Assembly (NCBI GenBank): GCA_016716885.1
Contig: JADJUV010000173.1
Location: forward strand, 62,001 to 126,000
Reading direction: 5' to 3'
Length of the DNA: 64,000 nucleotides
Source of the DNA: Candidatus Trichofilum aggregatum
Lineage (GTDB): Bacteria > Chloroflexota > Anaerolineae > Promineifilales > Promineifilaceae
Shown here: in pieces, positions 7,599 through 16,267 of the stretch
Numbering within the stretch: the first letter of the stretch is position 1
How the letters are laid out: each line of letters opens with the position of its first letter
Position numbers and translations under genes: made by a program
The notes under the pieces: generated by a model
The model's input: the letters and a program-made list of their open reading frames with translations, nothing else
Databases searched by the model: none
Told to the model about the DNA's origin: nothing

Positions 7599-8108
7599 AT
7601 GGAAACATTAAATCTTCTCCTTCAATCTCTTGGTTTCGGTTTAGCCGTCGTCTTCATCCTCATCGGGCTTTTTGGTGCTTTTATACCCGTTTTGCCCGGC
7701 TCTGTTCTTGTCTGGCTCACTGTTCTCATCTACGCTATTTTAGAAGGCTGGCAAGCTATCACGCCGCTTGTTTTCATCGTTATTACGGTTATCAGCCTGA
7801 TAACTGGCACAGCGAACATCTGGCTTTCCTTACTGGGGGCCAAAACCGGGGGAGCCTCCACTCAAGCTCTCATTTTAGGCATTATTGGCAGTATCATTGG
7901 CCTGTTTGTCTTCAGCCTTATCGGTTCCATCGTTGGTTATGCGCTAGGCATCATTGTGGGTGAATATTTGAAACAAAAAGATTGGAACCTGGCGCTCAAA
8001 GCCAGCTTCGGGGGCCTGGCCGGAATGGGCATTTCTACAGCGATTGAAGCGGGAGGAACCCTTATCATTCTGATCCTTTTTGTCTTGCGGGTGCTAACAA
8101 TGGATTAG
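7599..8108 (+). CDS. DUF456 family membrane protein
   Basis: A 169-residue protein made almost entirely of hydrophobic, Gly-rich segments (about five spans). It matches the DUF456 family pattern: FIPVLPGSVLVWL near residue 35, LLGAKTGGAS near residue 88, then the Gly-rich FSLIGSIVGYALGIIVGEYL and LAGMGISTAIE. Function is unknown in the family. It follows the phosphotransferase-like gene by 16 bases, with AAGGA as a weak ribosome site. Confidence 0.85.
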   Translation: METLNLLLQSLGFGLAVVFILIGLFGAFIPVLPGSVLVWLTVLIYAILEGWQAITPLVFIVITVISLITGTANIWLSLLGAKTGGASTQALILGIIGSIIGLFVFSLIGSIVGYALGIIVGEYLKQKDWNLALKASFGGLAGMGISTAIEAGGTLIILILFVLRVLTMD

Positions 8109-8208
8109 TCGTTTGCGTGCCACGCTAGCAGTTTGTCGGAGAACCCCAAAAAAATCCGACTTTGGGCTATAGCTTTGTATCTTCTCAATAAAGCGCGGCG
8201 GAGTTGGT

Positions 8209-8250
8209 TGAGCCTGTCGAAACCAACGGCCTTCGACAAGCTCAGGCCTC
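8209..8250. repeat. CTTCGACAAGCTCAG hairpin repeat (family C), copy 1
   Basis: TTGAGCCTGTCGAA faces CTTCGACAAGCTCAGG. Fuller copies lie at 25262-25330, 32848-32907 and 57610-57674. This palindromic motif is seen in spacers of many unrelated bacteria. Confidence 0.8.
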
Positions 8251-8276
8251 GTTTTCCCCGAAATATTGAAAAGATA

Positions 8277-8391
8277 TATAGCTTTCAAGAAAAAGATTTT
8301 GGCTGTACGGGCAACCCTTGTGGTTGCCCTCTCGTGGCAGGGCAGGCACAAGGCCAGCCCGTACCCAAAATCATTATCTTAAGGTCTATAG
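8277..8391. mobile_element. MITE-like element A1 (TATAGCTTTCAAG...ATTATCTTAAGGTCTATAG)
   Basis: The element begins TATAGCTTTCAAGAAAAAGA and ends TCATTATCTTAAGGTCTATAG, with a palindromic interior (GTACGGGC...GCCCGTAC). The same ends bracket different hairpin interiors at 36871-36986, 40911-41024 and 45670-45920. It lies in the 320-bp gap between two membrane-protein genes and encodes nothing. Confidence 0.7.
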
Positions 8392-8428
8392 AACTCGCAC
8401 AATGACGGGCGCTCACGAAGGAGATACT

Positions 8429-8791
8429 ATGGTTATCGAAGATTGGCGTACATTGGGTCTGATATTGGTAGGGGCGATCTTGGTGGGGTTGCTTCTGGTA
8501 GGACTTTTGTTTTTGGTGGCTATGCGGCAGGTGCGCGGTCTCAACATTCCTCAGAATGCCACCTTTGCTGAGACGCTACACTACACGCCGTTTATCGTGG
8601 TCATTATGGTTGATTTGCTCGACCTATCACTAGATTTCCTGGCCGCGCCAGTCGCCTGGGTGTTGTTGGATCGGTTGGGGTTGAAAGCGCTACGCGGTGT
8701 TTCGGTTGTGGAAACCCTGATCCCGGGCACGCAACTCATTCCTACCATGACCCTGGCCTGGATTGGCGTCCGCTTATTCAACATCCGCTAA
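8429..8791 (+). CDS. Hypothetical membrane protein, 120 aa
   Basis: The start chosen is the ATG at 8429, which has GAAGGAG 5-6 bases upstream; longer in-frame starts run into the MITE-like element. The product opens with IEDWRTLGLILVGAILVG and a long N-terminal membrane helix, then a short cytoplasmic stretch, a second hydrophobic region around FIVVIMVDLLDLSLDFLAAP and a third near the C-terminus (IPTMTLAWIGVRLF). I do not recognise the family. Confidence 0.65.
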   Translation: MVIEDWRTLGLILVGAILVGLLLVGLLFLVAMRQVRGLNIPQNATFAETLHYTPFIVVIMVDLLDLSLDFLAAPVAWVLLDRLGLKALRGVSVVETLIPGTQLIPTMTLAWIGVRLFNIR

Positions 8792-8823
8792 TCGGCCAGC
8801 CGTATCTGGTCGGTTTCCCGAAA

Positions 8824-8897
8824 AGGTTTTGGTTTGTAGGTGCGGCGTAAACCGTTCAGCGCCAGCCCGCTAAAGCGGTCACTACAAACCAAAACCT
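8824..8897. repeat. 16-bp inverted repeat enclosing a TTTAGCGGGCT-type half site
   Basis: AGGTTTTGGTTTGTAG (8824-8839) is perfectly complementary to 8882-8897. The interior holds one AGCCCGCTAAAGCGGTCACT arm. It lies between convergent genes, directly before the stop of the peptidase gene, so it may act as a bidirectional terminator. Confidence 0.6.
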
Positions 8898-8904
8898 CAA
8901 AATC

Positions 8905-10515
8905 TTATTCCCCCAACAGGGCATTGCCTTCTTCGCGGCATTCACAGGCTTCTTTGACGGCATCGCCCCGGAAAAACAGGCCAAAATATTCTACGCCCTG
9001 CCCTTGTGAAACCCAGCCCCCCATATTAAAAGCAATAGCTCCATCAGCAGCGATCCAGCGGCCATTGTAGGTGCGGGAGATATGCAGATGGGTGGCGGTG
9101 GAAAACCCGCCCTCGCATGAGGCATGTCCCAGTTTGTCCCCAGCTTTGACGATTGTACCAACCGCCACCCGATCCCGGGTTTCCAGGTGCATGTAGGTGA
9201 TGGCCCACCCAGTTCCCGCATACCCGTCGCCGTCCAAATCTACCACCACTGCGCCAAACCCACTGCGTGTGACAACCCCATCGGCCACGGCCGTAATCCA
9301 GTTTTCATCTTGATAACAGCCCAATTGCTCACCGGGCGGGGCAAAATCCAGGGCTGCCCAGGCGGAGCCACTGGCCCAACCCCCATGCGGCCCGCCCGTG
9401 TAATACCAGGTTTCGCCCAGCGGCCAGGGAAAACGCAGGGGTGGTTGCGTTAAACCAGAGGGCAGAATGGGTTCAAAGGTATAGGCAAACGGATTGCCAA
9501 AGAGTTGATCGAAGGTGCGAAAAAAGCCCTCTGGACCCACTTCTTGTTGCCAGGTGGCATAACTTGACCCGGACGCACCCAGATATTGTTGAAGGGCAGC
9601 GGTACCATCGTTAATGTCGGGGGCAAAGGCCAATTGCGTGCCATCGGCCAGGGTGAAGCTGTAGCGACCACCCTCGGCTCGCCCATAGAAACCCAGATTA
9701 AGCTCATTGGCGGCCCAGCCCAACTGTTTGTACAGCCCTTCGGTTCCGGGGGTGTAATAACGCAGGGGGTAAGTCGTTTCAGTGGGGTTGGGTTGGGTGA
9801 GCCAGCCCGCCCGGTAATCCAGCAAGGCCAAAAGCAGGCGGGGATTAATGCTGAAACGATGCGCAACAAGGGCCACCACTTCTGGCCCAGTAATGACCTG
9901 TCCTTCTATGTTTTCGGTGTAATTGACGAGGTAACCCCGGTACGCGGCCGCGACATCAGCCACATGAAACCCCTCAGCCGCTGGCCCATAAACCAGTTCA
10001 CTATCCGGGATAATTTTGAAACTGGGGCTGACTAATCCGCTGACACTGCCACTGCCGGGAATGAGCAACGCCTGGCCCACATACAAAAAATCATTAACCC
10101 CAATGCCGTTGGCCTGCGTGATTTGCTCAACTGTCAGGCCATAGGTTTGGGCAATAAGGCCCAGGTTTTCACCAAAACCGACCGTATGGGTGAAGGCTGC
10201 GCCCCCTGTGTTGGCGCTGCCGTTGCGGGGGGCATCCGGGGTGGGTGTGCCGATGTAAACACGCAAGACGACCTGGGTGGGGGTGGCCGGGGCCGGAGTG
10301 GGGGGGCTAATGAGCGCGGCCGCGTCGCCTGCCGCCCCCTCACCCCCATTGGCAGAAGGGGTAGCCGGGGCCAGCGTTGGCGGAATAGCCAGAGGTACCT
10401 GGGTAGCAACCACAACAACCTGGGGATCAGGCCGTTGGCAACTCACCAGCCAGAGGATGAACAGAGACAATAAAAACAGATAAAGGACAGGGTTAAAACG
10501 GCGTGTTGGTCTCAT
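8905..10515 (-). CDS. LysM and M23 peptidase lipoprotein
   Basis: An exported cell-envelope protein of 536 residues. The start is the ATG at 10515, giving MRPTRRFNPVLYLFLLSLF and the lipobox LVSC. A Pro/Ala-rich linker follows, then a LysM motif (FTHTVGFGENLGLIAQTYGL, with TQANGI and VGQALLIPG) near residues 120-170 for peptidoglycan binding. The C-terminal half is an M23 (LytM) metallopeptidase: GPHGGWASGSAWAALDFAPPG supplies the first His and Asp, and ATHLHISRTYNG the HxH motif, so zinc ligands are complete. It starts 40 bases after the sensor kinase stop on the same strand and is probably co-transcribed, implying that the kinase monitors the envelope or wall. Confidence 0.88.
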   Translation of the reverse strand: MRPTRRFNPVLYLFLLSLFILWLVSCQRPDPQVVVVATQVPLAIPPTLAPATPSANGGEGAAGDAAALISPPTPAPATPTQVVLRVYIGTPTPDAPRNGSANTGGAAFTHTVGFGENLGLIAQTYGLTVEQITQANGIGVNDFLYVGQALLIPGSGSVSGLVSPSFKIIPDSELVYGPAAEGFHVADVAAAYRGYLVNYTENIEGQVITGPEVVALVAHRFSINPRLLLALLDYRAGWLTQPNPTETTYPLRYYTPGTEGLYKQLGWAANELNLGFYGRAEGGRYSFTLADGTQLAFAPDINDGTAALQQYLGASGSSYATWQQEVGPEGFFRTFDQLFGNPFAYTFEPILPSGLTQPPLRFPWPLGETWYYTGGPHGGWASGSAWAALDFAPPGEQLGCYQDENWITAVADGVVTRSGFGAVVVDLDGDGYAGTGWAITYMHLETRDRVAVGTIVKAGDKLGHASCEGGFSTATHLHISRTYNGRWIAADGAIAFNMGGWVSQGQGVEYFGLFFRGDAVKEACECREEGNALLGE

Positions 10516-10555
10516 CACGCCCCATTTTATCCCATTTGGGTTGTTCGGGTATGGT

Positions 10556-13500
10556 TCAGGCGATAATGAGGGAGTTTTCCGAATGGGCCTGGTGGTTGCC
10601 ATTGAGGGGAATGGAGAGGTAGAACGTGGAGTCTTCACCGAGTTTGCTCTGGCGCCAGACGCGGCCGCCATGCCGTTTGGCAATGGAACGGACCAGCGAA
10701 AGGCCTAAGCCGACCCCTTTGATGTGTTCGGAGCCGCGCTGTTGGACCCGGTAAAACTCATCAAACAGGTGGGGTACGCTATCAGCAGGAATGCCTGGTC
10801 CCCGGTCTTGCACACTGAAAATAAGTTCGTCATGGTTCGCGGCCGCGCTCAGAATCAGCGGGCCACTCTCTTTGGCGTATTTAATGGCGTTTAATACCAG
10901 ATTAGACAAAGCCTGTTGCATCAACGAGCGATCCAGCGGCACTCTAGGCAAATCAGGCGACACATCGGTCATCAGGTGCAGTCCTGCCTGCTCCGCTTCC
11001 GTTTCATGAAGCGTCGCCACATTCTCTAACAGTTGCTCAGGCCGCACATTTTCCAGCATGACTTCAATACCTGACTCCAACCGGCGCAGGTTCAAAATTC
11101 CTTCCACCAGACTGGTCATCTGGTCTACCCCAATGATGATTTTGCTCAGGTAATAATGCTGTTTGTCGTTAATCTCACCCACAGTGGGCAGCATGGTGGC
11201 ATAACCACGCATATATGCCAATGGCCCCCGCAAATCATGGGATACCGTGCGGACCAGCTCCGTTTTCATATCGCTGATTTCTTTCATGGCCGTAATGTCA
11301 CGCAACACGGCCACCCGCCCCAAAAGTTCGTTGTGTTCGCCCCGAATGGCTGAGACGTTAGCCAGGTAAACACGATCTTCGGCGGCGGTGAGTTCAAAAC
11401 TTTGCGGCCGCGCCGTCTTTTTCATCAACGCCTCCAGCAACAATGGAGCCTGCACCACATCTCGCACCAACCGGCGATAAACCTCACTCGCCTTTAACCC
11501 AAACGCTTTTTCCATCGCCGGATTGACCAAAATAATCCGATCCGTCTGATCCGTGACAATAACGGCATCGGCGGTGCTGGAAAGAACGGCCAGCAAACGG
11601 CGGCGACCCCCTTCGGCATTCGCAAAAAGTAGCGTATTTTCCGCAACCACCGAAGCCTGACCCGCCAACGTGGTCAGAAAATTGATCTCCGATTGGCTGA
11701 ATTCATGGGGTTCCGTGTAGCCCAGCCAGAACACACCCCGGTAACGGTCACGCGAGTGCATGGGAATGGCAATAAGCGAAGCCAGCGGCAATTCCCCGTC
11801 TACCGTCTTCTCGGCCGAGAGAGTCTTCCAAATTTGCTGACGAGAGCGCATAATCAAGACACCACTCTGTTGCTGATTCGCCAGACGCATCATCGTTCGG
11901 TCGTATGGCTCCATTTGCGCGGCCAAAGAACCGTCCCCAAACTGGAGCGGCTGACGCCCTCCAGGATTTGACATAATGATGCGTGCGCCCTGGGCACGGT
12001 ACGATTGCACGGCACTGGCAATGATCGTCTGTAAGCTCTGGCTGATGTCTACACTGGTGGAGACGTTTTGACTGACACTCAACAAAAGAGACAACTCATC
12101 TAATCGTTTTTTGAGTGAATGGCGCATCTGCTCGAAGAATTGAGCCAGATGGCCCACCTCATCATCCTGATCCACCGGCACAGTTGTGTCCAGACTGCCC
12201 TGAGAAATTTGACGGGCGATTTGAGCCAGGGTGGTGATGGGTTGGGCAATGCGTCGGCCCTGGCGTACCAGGTGGTAGCCATAGGCCATGAGCGGCAAGG
12301 GCAGGATGAGGGCCAGGGCCAACCCCACAGGGAGCGCTTGTTGTAAGACCCGATCATAGGGGGTGATGATGACGACGCGCCAATTCTGACCGGCGGTTCC
12401 GGCGTCCCGGTAATAAACGAGTTGTCGGGCTTTGGTGGTGACATCCCATTCTTCGTAGTCGGTACCACCCGCGGCCGCGTCCTGAGGCTGATCCACATCG
12501 CCACGTGGAGCCGGTCGCCATTGTTGCGTGTGTTGCCCACCATCCGGGTCAGCAATAATAACCTGCGCGCCATCGGTGATAAACGTCTGGCCAATCGCAT
12601 TGGGCGCGGCCGCGAGGTCATCCACCTTGGTCTGATTAATCCGTCCTACCAGCACCGTACCCGCAGTCGCCACAGGTACCACAAAACTAATGACATACGG
12701 CGCATCAGGTGTACCACTGGCCTGAGCCGGACTAATCAACACCTGTCCCTGTCCCTGACGAACAGCCGCCTGTTCCCAGCCGGTAAGGATCAACCCGGCT
12801 GGCTCACTGCTATGAACGGCTCCATCGGCTCCTACCAGCAACGTGGCTGTAAAGAGGTCGCCACTGTCTAGCAGTTGGCGTAACACACCTTGATCATCGG
12901 TGGCATCCTGATTCACCAGCCGTTCGTTCTGACTATAAGCAACCAGCATATCCTGGCGCAACTGGATGAACTGGTTTACCCGGTCGGTTGCCTGTTCGGC
13001 CGATTGGGCCATCTGGCTGATAACCAGTTCCCGTGCTACTGTCACCGAACGTAAGGTGCCGATGAGAACGGCGATAACCGTAAGCATGACGCTGAACAGG
13101 ATAAAATGGCGCACCAGGGTATAACTGATTTGTTGTCGCCAGGGGAGAAGGATGGGTGGTGGTAGGGTAGGTCGCCAGGCGGCCATAGCGTTGAGGGCCA
13201 CCGCCACCGTAACTCCGGCGATCAAACCTTCCAGCAGTAACGGCCAGAAAGCGGCTCCGGCGGTGGTGAAGGCAATGTCCAAAGCAGAGAGCACACTCAC
13301 CTGGGCCGAGGTGTAGGCCAATGTGCCCAGGATCAGGAGGGGGATGTAACTCAAGATGAAGGTAAGGCCACTGACCAGGGGGCGACGCAGGGCCGCATAA
13401 ACGCGGCCCACGTAGTTACGTTGCAGGAAAATTTGGGCGCTTACCGCAATAAGGGCAAAACTGATGGGGGTGAAGAGGTTATGGGTCTGGGTGAAGGCGC

Positions 13501-13894
13501 GGACCAGACCGGTGACAAAACCAACGATGAGCGCGGCCGCGGGGTTGAGGGTTGCGGCCGCGAGCAGCCAGGCGATTGAACCAACGGGGGTAATAAAGGT
13601 ACGAATGGGGCGAACCAGGGGAGTGGGGTCAACCGGTTCAAATAGGGGTAAGGGGCTGGCAACCAGGGCGGTGAGCGCGGCCGCGGCACACAAGCCAAAT
13701 ACAGCCAGCCATTGCCGTCTTTGCAACCGGCCAAACTCCCCCCGGAAGGTGTAGACAACATACCCTAGCAGAAGAAAGAGGGCGAGGAGTAATAAATACC
13801 CTAATGGGTGTTCGGGAAGCGTTAAGCCAACCGCAACCTGTTCCCCCTGGAAATCATCTGGCATACCATCCCATTCCCGTGCGTTGCCCTGCAA
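10556..13894 (-). CDS. Membrane sensor histidine kinase (multi-span, HAMP, GAF, PAS, HisKA, HATPase)
   Basis: A 1112-residue sensor kinase. The N-terminal 250 residues carry about 8 membrane spans, then a further span (LFSVMLTVIAVLIGTL) leads to an extracytoplasmic cache-like region near 300-530. After another span come HAMP (RRIAQPITTLAQIARQISQG), a GAF domain, and a PAS domain (STADAVIVTDQTDRIILVNP). HisKA has phosphorylated His in VSHDLRGPL, and HATPase_c has an N-box (NLVLNAIKYA), DRGPGIP and GVGLGLSLV. No receiver or response regulator is adjacent, so its partner is unknown. The M23 peptidase gene follows by 40 bases. Ten GCGGCCGC sites occur. Confidence 0.92.
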   Translation of the reverse strand: MQGNAREWDGMPDDFQGEQVAVGLTLPEHPLGYLLLLALFLLLGYVVYTFRGEFGRLQRRQWLAVFGLCAAAALTALVASPLPLFEPVDPTPLVRPIRTFITPVGSIAWLLAAATLNPAAALIVGFVTGLVRAFTQTHNLFTPISFALIAVSAQIFLQRNYVGRVYAALRRPLVSGLTFILSYIPLLILGTLAYTSAQVSVLSALDIAFTTAGAAFWPLLLEGLIAGVTVAVALNAMAAWRPTLPPPILLPWRQQISYTLVRHFILFSVMLTVIAVLIGTLRSVTVARELVISQMAQSAEQATDRVNQFIQLRQDMLVAYSQNERLVNQDATDDQGVLRQLLDSGDLFTATLLVGADGAVHSSEPAGLILTGWEQAAVRQGQGQVLISPAQASGTPDAPYVISFVVPVATAGTVLVGRINQTKVDDLAAAPNAIGQTFITDGAQVIIADPDGGQHTQQWRPAPRGDVDQPQDAAAGGTDYEEWDVTTKARQLVYYRDAGTAGQNWRVVIITPYDRVLQQALPVGLALALILPLPLMAYGYHLVRQGRRIAQPITTLAQIARQISQGSLDTTVPVDQDDEVGHLAQFFEQMRHSLKKRLDELSLLLSVSQNVSTSVDISQSLQTIIASAVQSYRAQGARIIMSNPGGRQPLQFGDGSLAAQMEPYDRTMMRLANQQQSGVLIMRSRQQIWKTLSAEKTVDGELPLASLIAIPMHSRDRYRGVFWLGYTEPHEFSQSEINFLTTLAGQASVVAENTLLFANAEGGRRRLLAVLSSTADAVIVTDQTDRIILVNPAMEKAFGLKASEVYRRLVRDVVQAPLLLEALMKKTARPQSFELTAAEDRVYLANVSAIRGEHNELLGRVAVLRDITAMKEISDMKTELVRTVSHDLRGPLAYMRGYATMLPTVGEINDKQHYYLSKIIIGVDQMTSLVEGILNLRRLESGIEVMLENVRPEQLLENVATLHETEAEQAGLHLMTDVSPDLPRVPLDRSLMQQALSNLVLNAIKYAKESGPLILSAAANHDELIFSVQDRGPGIPADSVPHLFDEFYRVQQRGSEHIKGVGLGLSLVRSIAKRHGGRVWRQSKLGEDSTFYLSIPLNGNHQAHSENSLIIA

Positions 13895-13918
13895 CCTACC
13901 GACAAAACAGCACGATTC

Positions 13919-14160
13919 AATGTTATGTTATTATGCTTTTGTTATTTGTTGTTTACGTTGTGCGCCATAAGCTAATTTTCAGCACGTAATACACAACTTC
14001 AAGCATAACATAACATAACGCCGGGCATTATAACATGCCAATGATCCTGTCGCAATGCACTGAGGGAAGTCGGGGAGAGCGAGAGGGGAAAGCGAGAGCG
14101 AGAGGAGAGAGCTAGAGGAAGAAGGGGAAAGTTCTGCCTCTTACTCTAGCTCTAGCTCTA
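13919..14160. other. Spacer with ATAACATAACATAAC inverted repeat and purine-rich tandem repeat
   Basis: ATGTTATGTTATTATGCTT (near 13920) and AAGCATAACATAACATAAC (near 14002) form an imperfect inverted repeat in the presumed promoter region of the kinase. A purine-rich run (GAGAGCGAGAGG units, 14066-14130) and CTCTAGCTCTAGCTCTA follow, near the end of the exporter operon. No gene seen. Confidence 0.5.
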
Positions 14161-14161
14161 A

Positions 14162-15349
14162 TTACATGCTGTACAGCAAGCGCTCCCGATTAAAGAGGCG
14201 TAAGGAGATGATAATGCCAATGGCCGCGGCCGCGAGGCTACCCACCACACTCAGCACCACCCCCATCATGGGTACGGCCCCACCCACCGCCAGTTTGCCC
14301 ACAATGGCCGAGGTGCCATAAATGGGAATCAGGTAGAGAAGGGTGTTCACCGGGGGTACAAACGCGGCCGCCATCGCCGCCATGGTCACGCCAAAAATGA
14401 GCGGCCCGGCCGATGATTGGGCATCTTTAAACGCTTTGGTACGGATACTAACCGCCATAAGTACCACATTTAAGAAGAAAGAGAGCGGCAACGCCAACAA
14501 AATTGTTTGCAAGATTAAACTCAAGGGCAACACCGCCCCATCCGTCCAATCTGTCGGCAGCAGGTTACTGCCCACCCAGTACCCCATCAGGGTTAATACC
14601 ACCGGCAGCAAGGTCATCGTAAATACAGCCGCTAATTTACCGACAAAGATTTCCGTATCGCTGGTGGGCGTTACCAGCAAAGCCTCTAAGGTACCTCGCT
14701 CTTTTTCGCCCGCCGTCACATCAATGGCAATAAACATACCCCCCTGAGCGGCAATAATGCCGACTAACAAGGGCAACATAAGGGACGCAAATGCCCCGGC
14801 CCGCTGGGCAGGCGTAGACAAATCCTGCATATCCATCGTCACGGGTGTCAACAAAGCGGGATCAACATTACGAATCTGCAAACGGCCTGCACTTACCTGT
14901 TGGTTATAAGTTGTGACGGCAAATTCCACTCGCTGAAGTTCAATGCCACCCCCAAAAACACCCCCGGAATAAGGATTCACGAGAAGTGTTACTGAGGCAG
15001 GTATCTCCCCAGCCACTTGCTCACCGAAATCAGGGGGCACAATCAGGCCCGCGGCCTCTTCCCCAGCCACAATGACCGCATCAAGATCGCCCTCAAACGG
15101 TTCCAGGGTAATCTGAAACTCAGCTAATAAAGCCACAAAATCATCAGTCACATATTCCAACCCCTGGGTCGGGATGGTAATAGGATCATCGGCTCGTGAT
15201 TGGATGAGCCGACCCAGTGCCGGGTTCAAAACGGCATAAAATAGACCAATGATCAACGGAACCATCAAGGTCTGGCTAAGCGCCTTACGATCCCGTAATG
15301 TGTCCGTTAATTCTTTGCGCCAGATGTTGATAAGGTTTGTAATTAACAT
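14162..15349 (-). CDS. natB: ABC-2 type exporter permease (NatB-like)
   Basis: The start is the ATG at 15349 (MLITNLINIWRKELTDTLRD), with AAGGA upstream; an earlier in-frame start would add 15 residues without an RBS. The 395-residue protein has one N-terminal span (LSQTLMVPLIIGLFYAVL), a large extracytoplasmic domain to about residue 200, and then five to six spans. DVTAGEKERGTLEALLVTPT is the coupling signature of ABC-2/NatB permeases. In the Bacillus NatAB system this pair exports Na+; other members export drugs or peptides. It is the last gene of the minus-strand operon and directly follows the ATPase gene. Confidence 0.85.
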   Translation of the reverse strand: MLITNLINIWRKELTDTLRDRKALSQTLMVPLIIGLFYAVLNPALGRLIQSRADDPITIPTQGLEYVTDDFVALLAEFQITLEPFEGDLDAVIVAGEEAAGLIVPPDFGEQVAGEIPASVTLLVNPYSGGVFGGGIELQRVEFAVTTYNQQVSAGRLQIRNVDPALLTPVTMDMQDLSTPAQRAGAFASLMLPLLVGIIAAQGGMFIAIDVTAGEKERGTLEALLVTPTSDTEIFVGKLAAVFTMTLLPVVLTLMGYWVGSNLLPTDWTDGAVLPLSLILQTILLALPLSFFLNVVLMAVSIRTKAFKDAQSSAGPLIFGVTMAAMAAAFVPPVNTLLYLIPIYGTSAIVGKLAVGGAVPMMGVVLSVVGSLAAAAIGIIISLRLFNRERLLYSM

Positions 15350-15403
15350 AAGGTTTGTCCTTGTGATAGAGTGCGGGTGGATAACATGGGTCAAATATCA
15401 AGC

Positions 15404-16168
15404 TCACGACTTGTGGCGACCATACTCGCTGACTTCTAGCCCTTCATGGCCCGCGATAGCCACGAACGCTTCTTCCAGGGTATGTTTGCCTGCCCGGCTA
15501 ATGAGATCGGCGGGGGTGCCAAAGGCTACAATTTTGCCCTGGACGATAATGGCGATGTTGTCACACAGCCGCTCGGCTTCATCCATGTAATGGGTACTAA
15601 AAAGAACACAACGCCCCTGTGCCCGCATGTCCCGAATGGTTTCGCGGGTATCACGTACAGCGATCACGTCCAGGCCATTGGTGGGTTCGTCCATGAGGAT
15701 ATTGCGGGGATCATGGACCAGGGCACGGCCAATGACGATTTTTTGCCGTTGCCCCCGGCTAAACCCTTCGGCCCGGCGGTCGGCAATTTCACCCATTTTA
15801 AGCTCGTCAATGAGGGTTTGAATGCGGGTTTCCAGGGGTTTGCCTTTGAGACCATAGAAACCGGCATAATAACGAAATTGCTCTCGTGGGGTGAGGCGGG
15901 GGTAAACGCCGTTCATATCCGACTGCACGCCTAAAACGCGGCGCACGGCCTTGGCATCGTGGCTCACGTCGTGGCCATCTACGATGACGGTGCCGGAGCG
16001 GGGTTTGATCAGCCCGGCGATCATGCGCAGGGTGGTGGTTTTGCCCGCGCCATTGGGGCCGAGCAAACCGGTGATTTGCCCATCAGGGCAGATAAAGCTT
16101 ACGCCGTCTACGGCTTTAATTGCTTCGTCGGGGCCGTAATATTTGGTGAGATTTTTGATTTCAATCAT
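15404..16168 (-). CDS. natA: ABC exporter ATPase (NatA-like)
   Basis: A 254-residue nucleotide-binding subunit. Walker A is GPNGAGKT (residues 37-44), the signature is FSRGQRQK in place of LSGGQ, Walker B is ILMDEPTNGLD, and the switch His is in FSTHYMDEAERLCD. This residue order is typical of NatA/drug-export ATPases. It would energise the NatB-like permease 54 bases downstream and perhaps the second permease upstream. The two permeases probably form a heterodimer with two copies of this ATPase. Confidence 0.92.
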   Translation of the reverse strand: MIEIKNLTKYYGPDEAIKAVDGVSFICPDGQITGLLGPNGAGKTTTLRMIAGLIKPRSGTVIVDGHDVSHDAKAVRRVLGVQSDMNGVYPRLTPREQFRYYAGFYGLKGKPLETRIQTLIDELKMGEIADRRAEGFSRGQRQKIVIGRALVHDPRNILMDEPTNGLDVIAVRDTRETIRDMRAQGRCVLFSTHYMDEAERLCDNIAIIVQGKIVAFGTPADLISRAGKHTLEEAFVAIAGHEGLEVSEYGRHKS

Positions 16169-16194
16169 GGAAAACTCCTTGGGGATGTAATATA

Positions 16195-16262
16195 GCTGGT
16201 CAGCAAGTCAGCATTTCAGCATTTCAGCATTCTGCTGGCTGATCGGCTGACTCGCTGACCGG
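16195..16262. repeat. Short tandem repeat (TCAGCATT / CTGACTCG units)
   Basis: GTCAGCATTTCAGCATTTCAG continues into GCTGGCTGATCGGCTGACTCG, a run of imperfect 7-8 bp units between two exporter genes. It belongs to the same class as the runs at 26580-26642, 35640-35720 and 57715-57752. Confidence 0.6.
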
Positions 16263-16267
16263 CTTTC

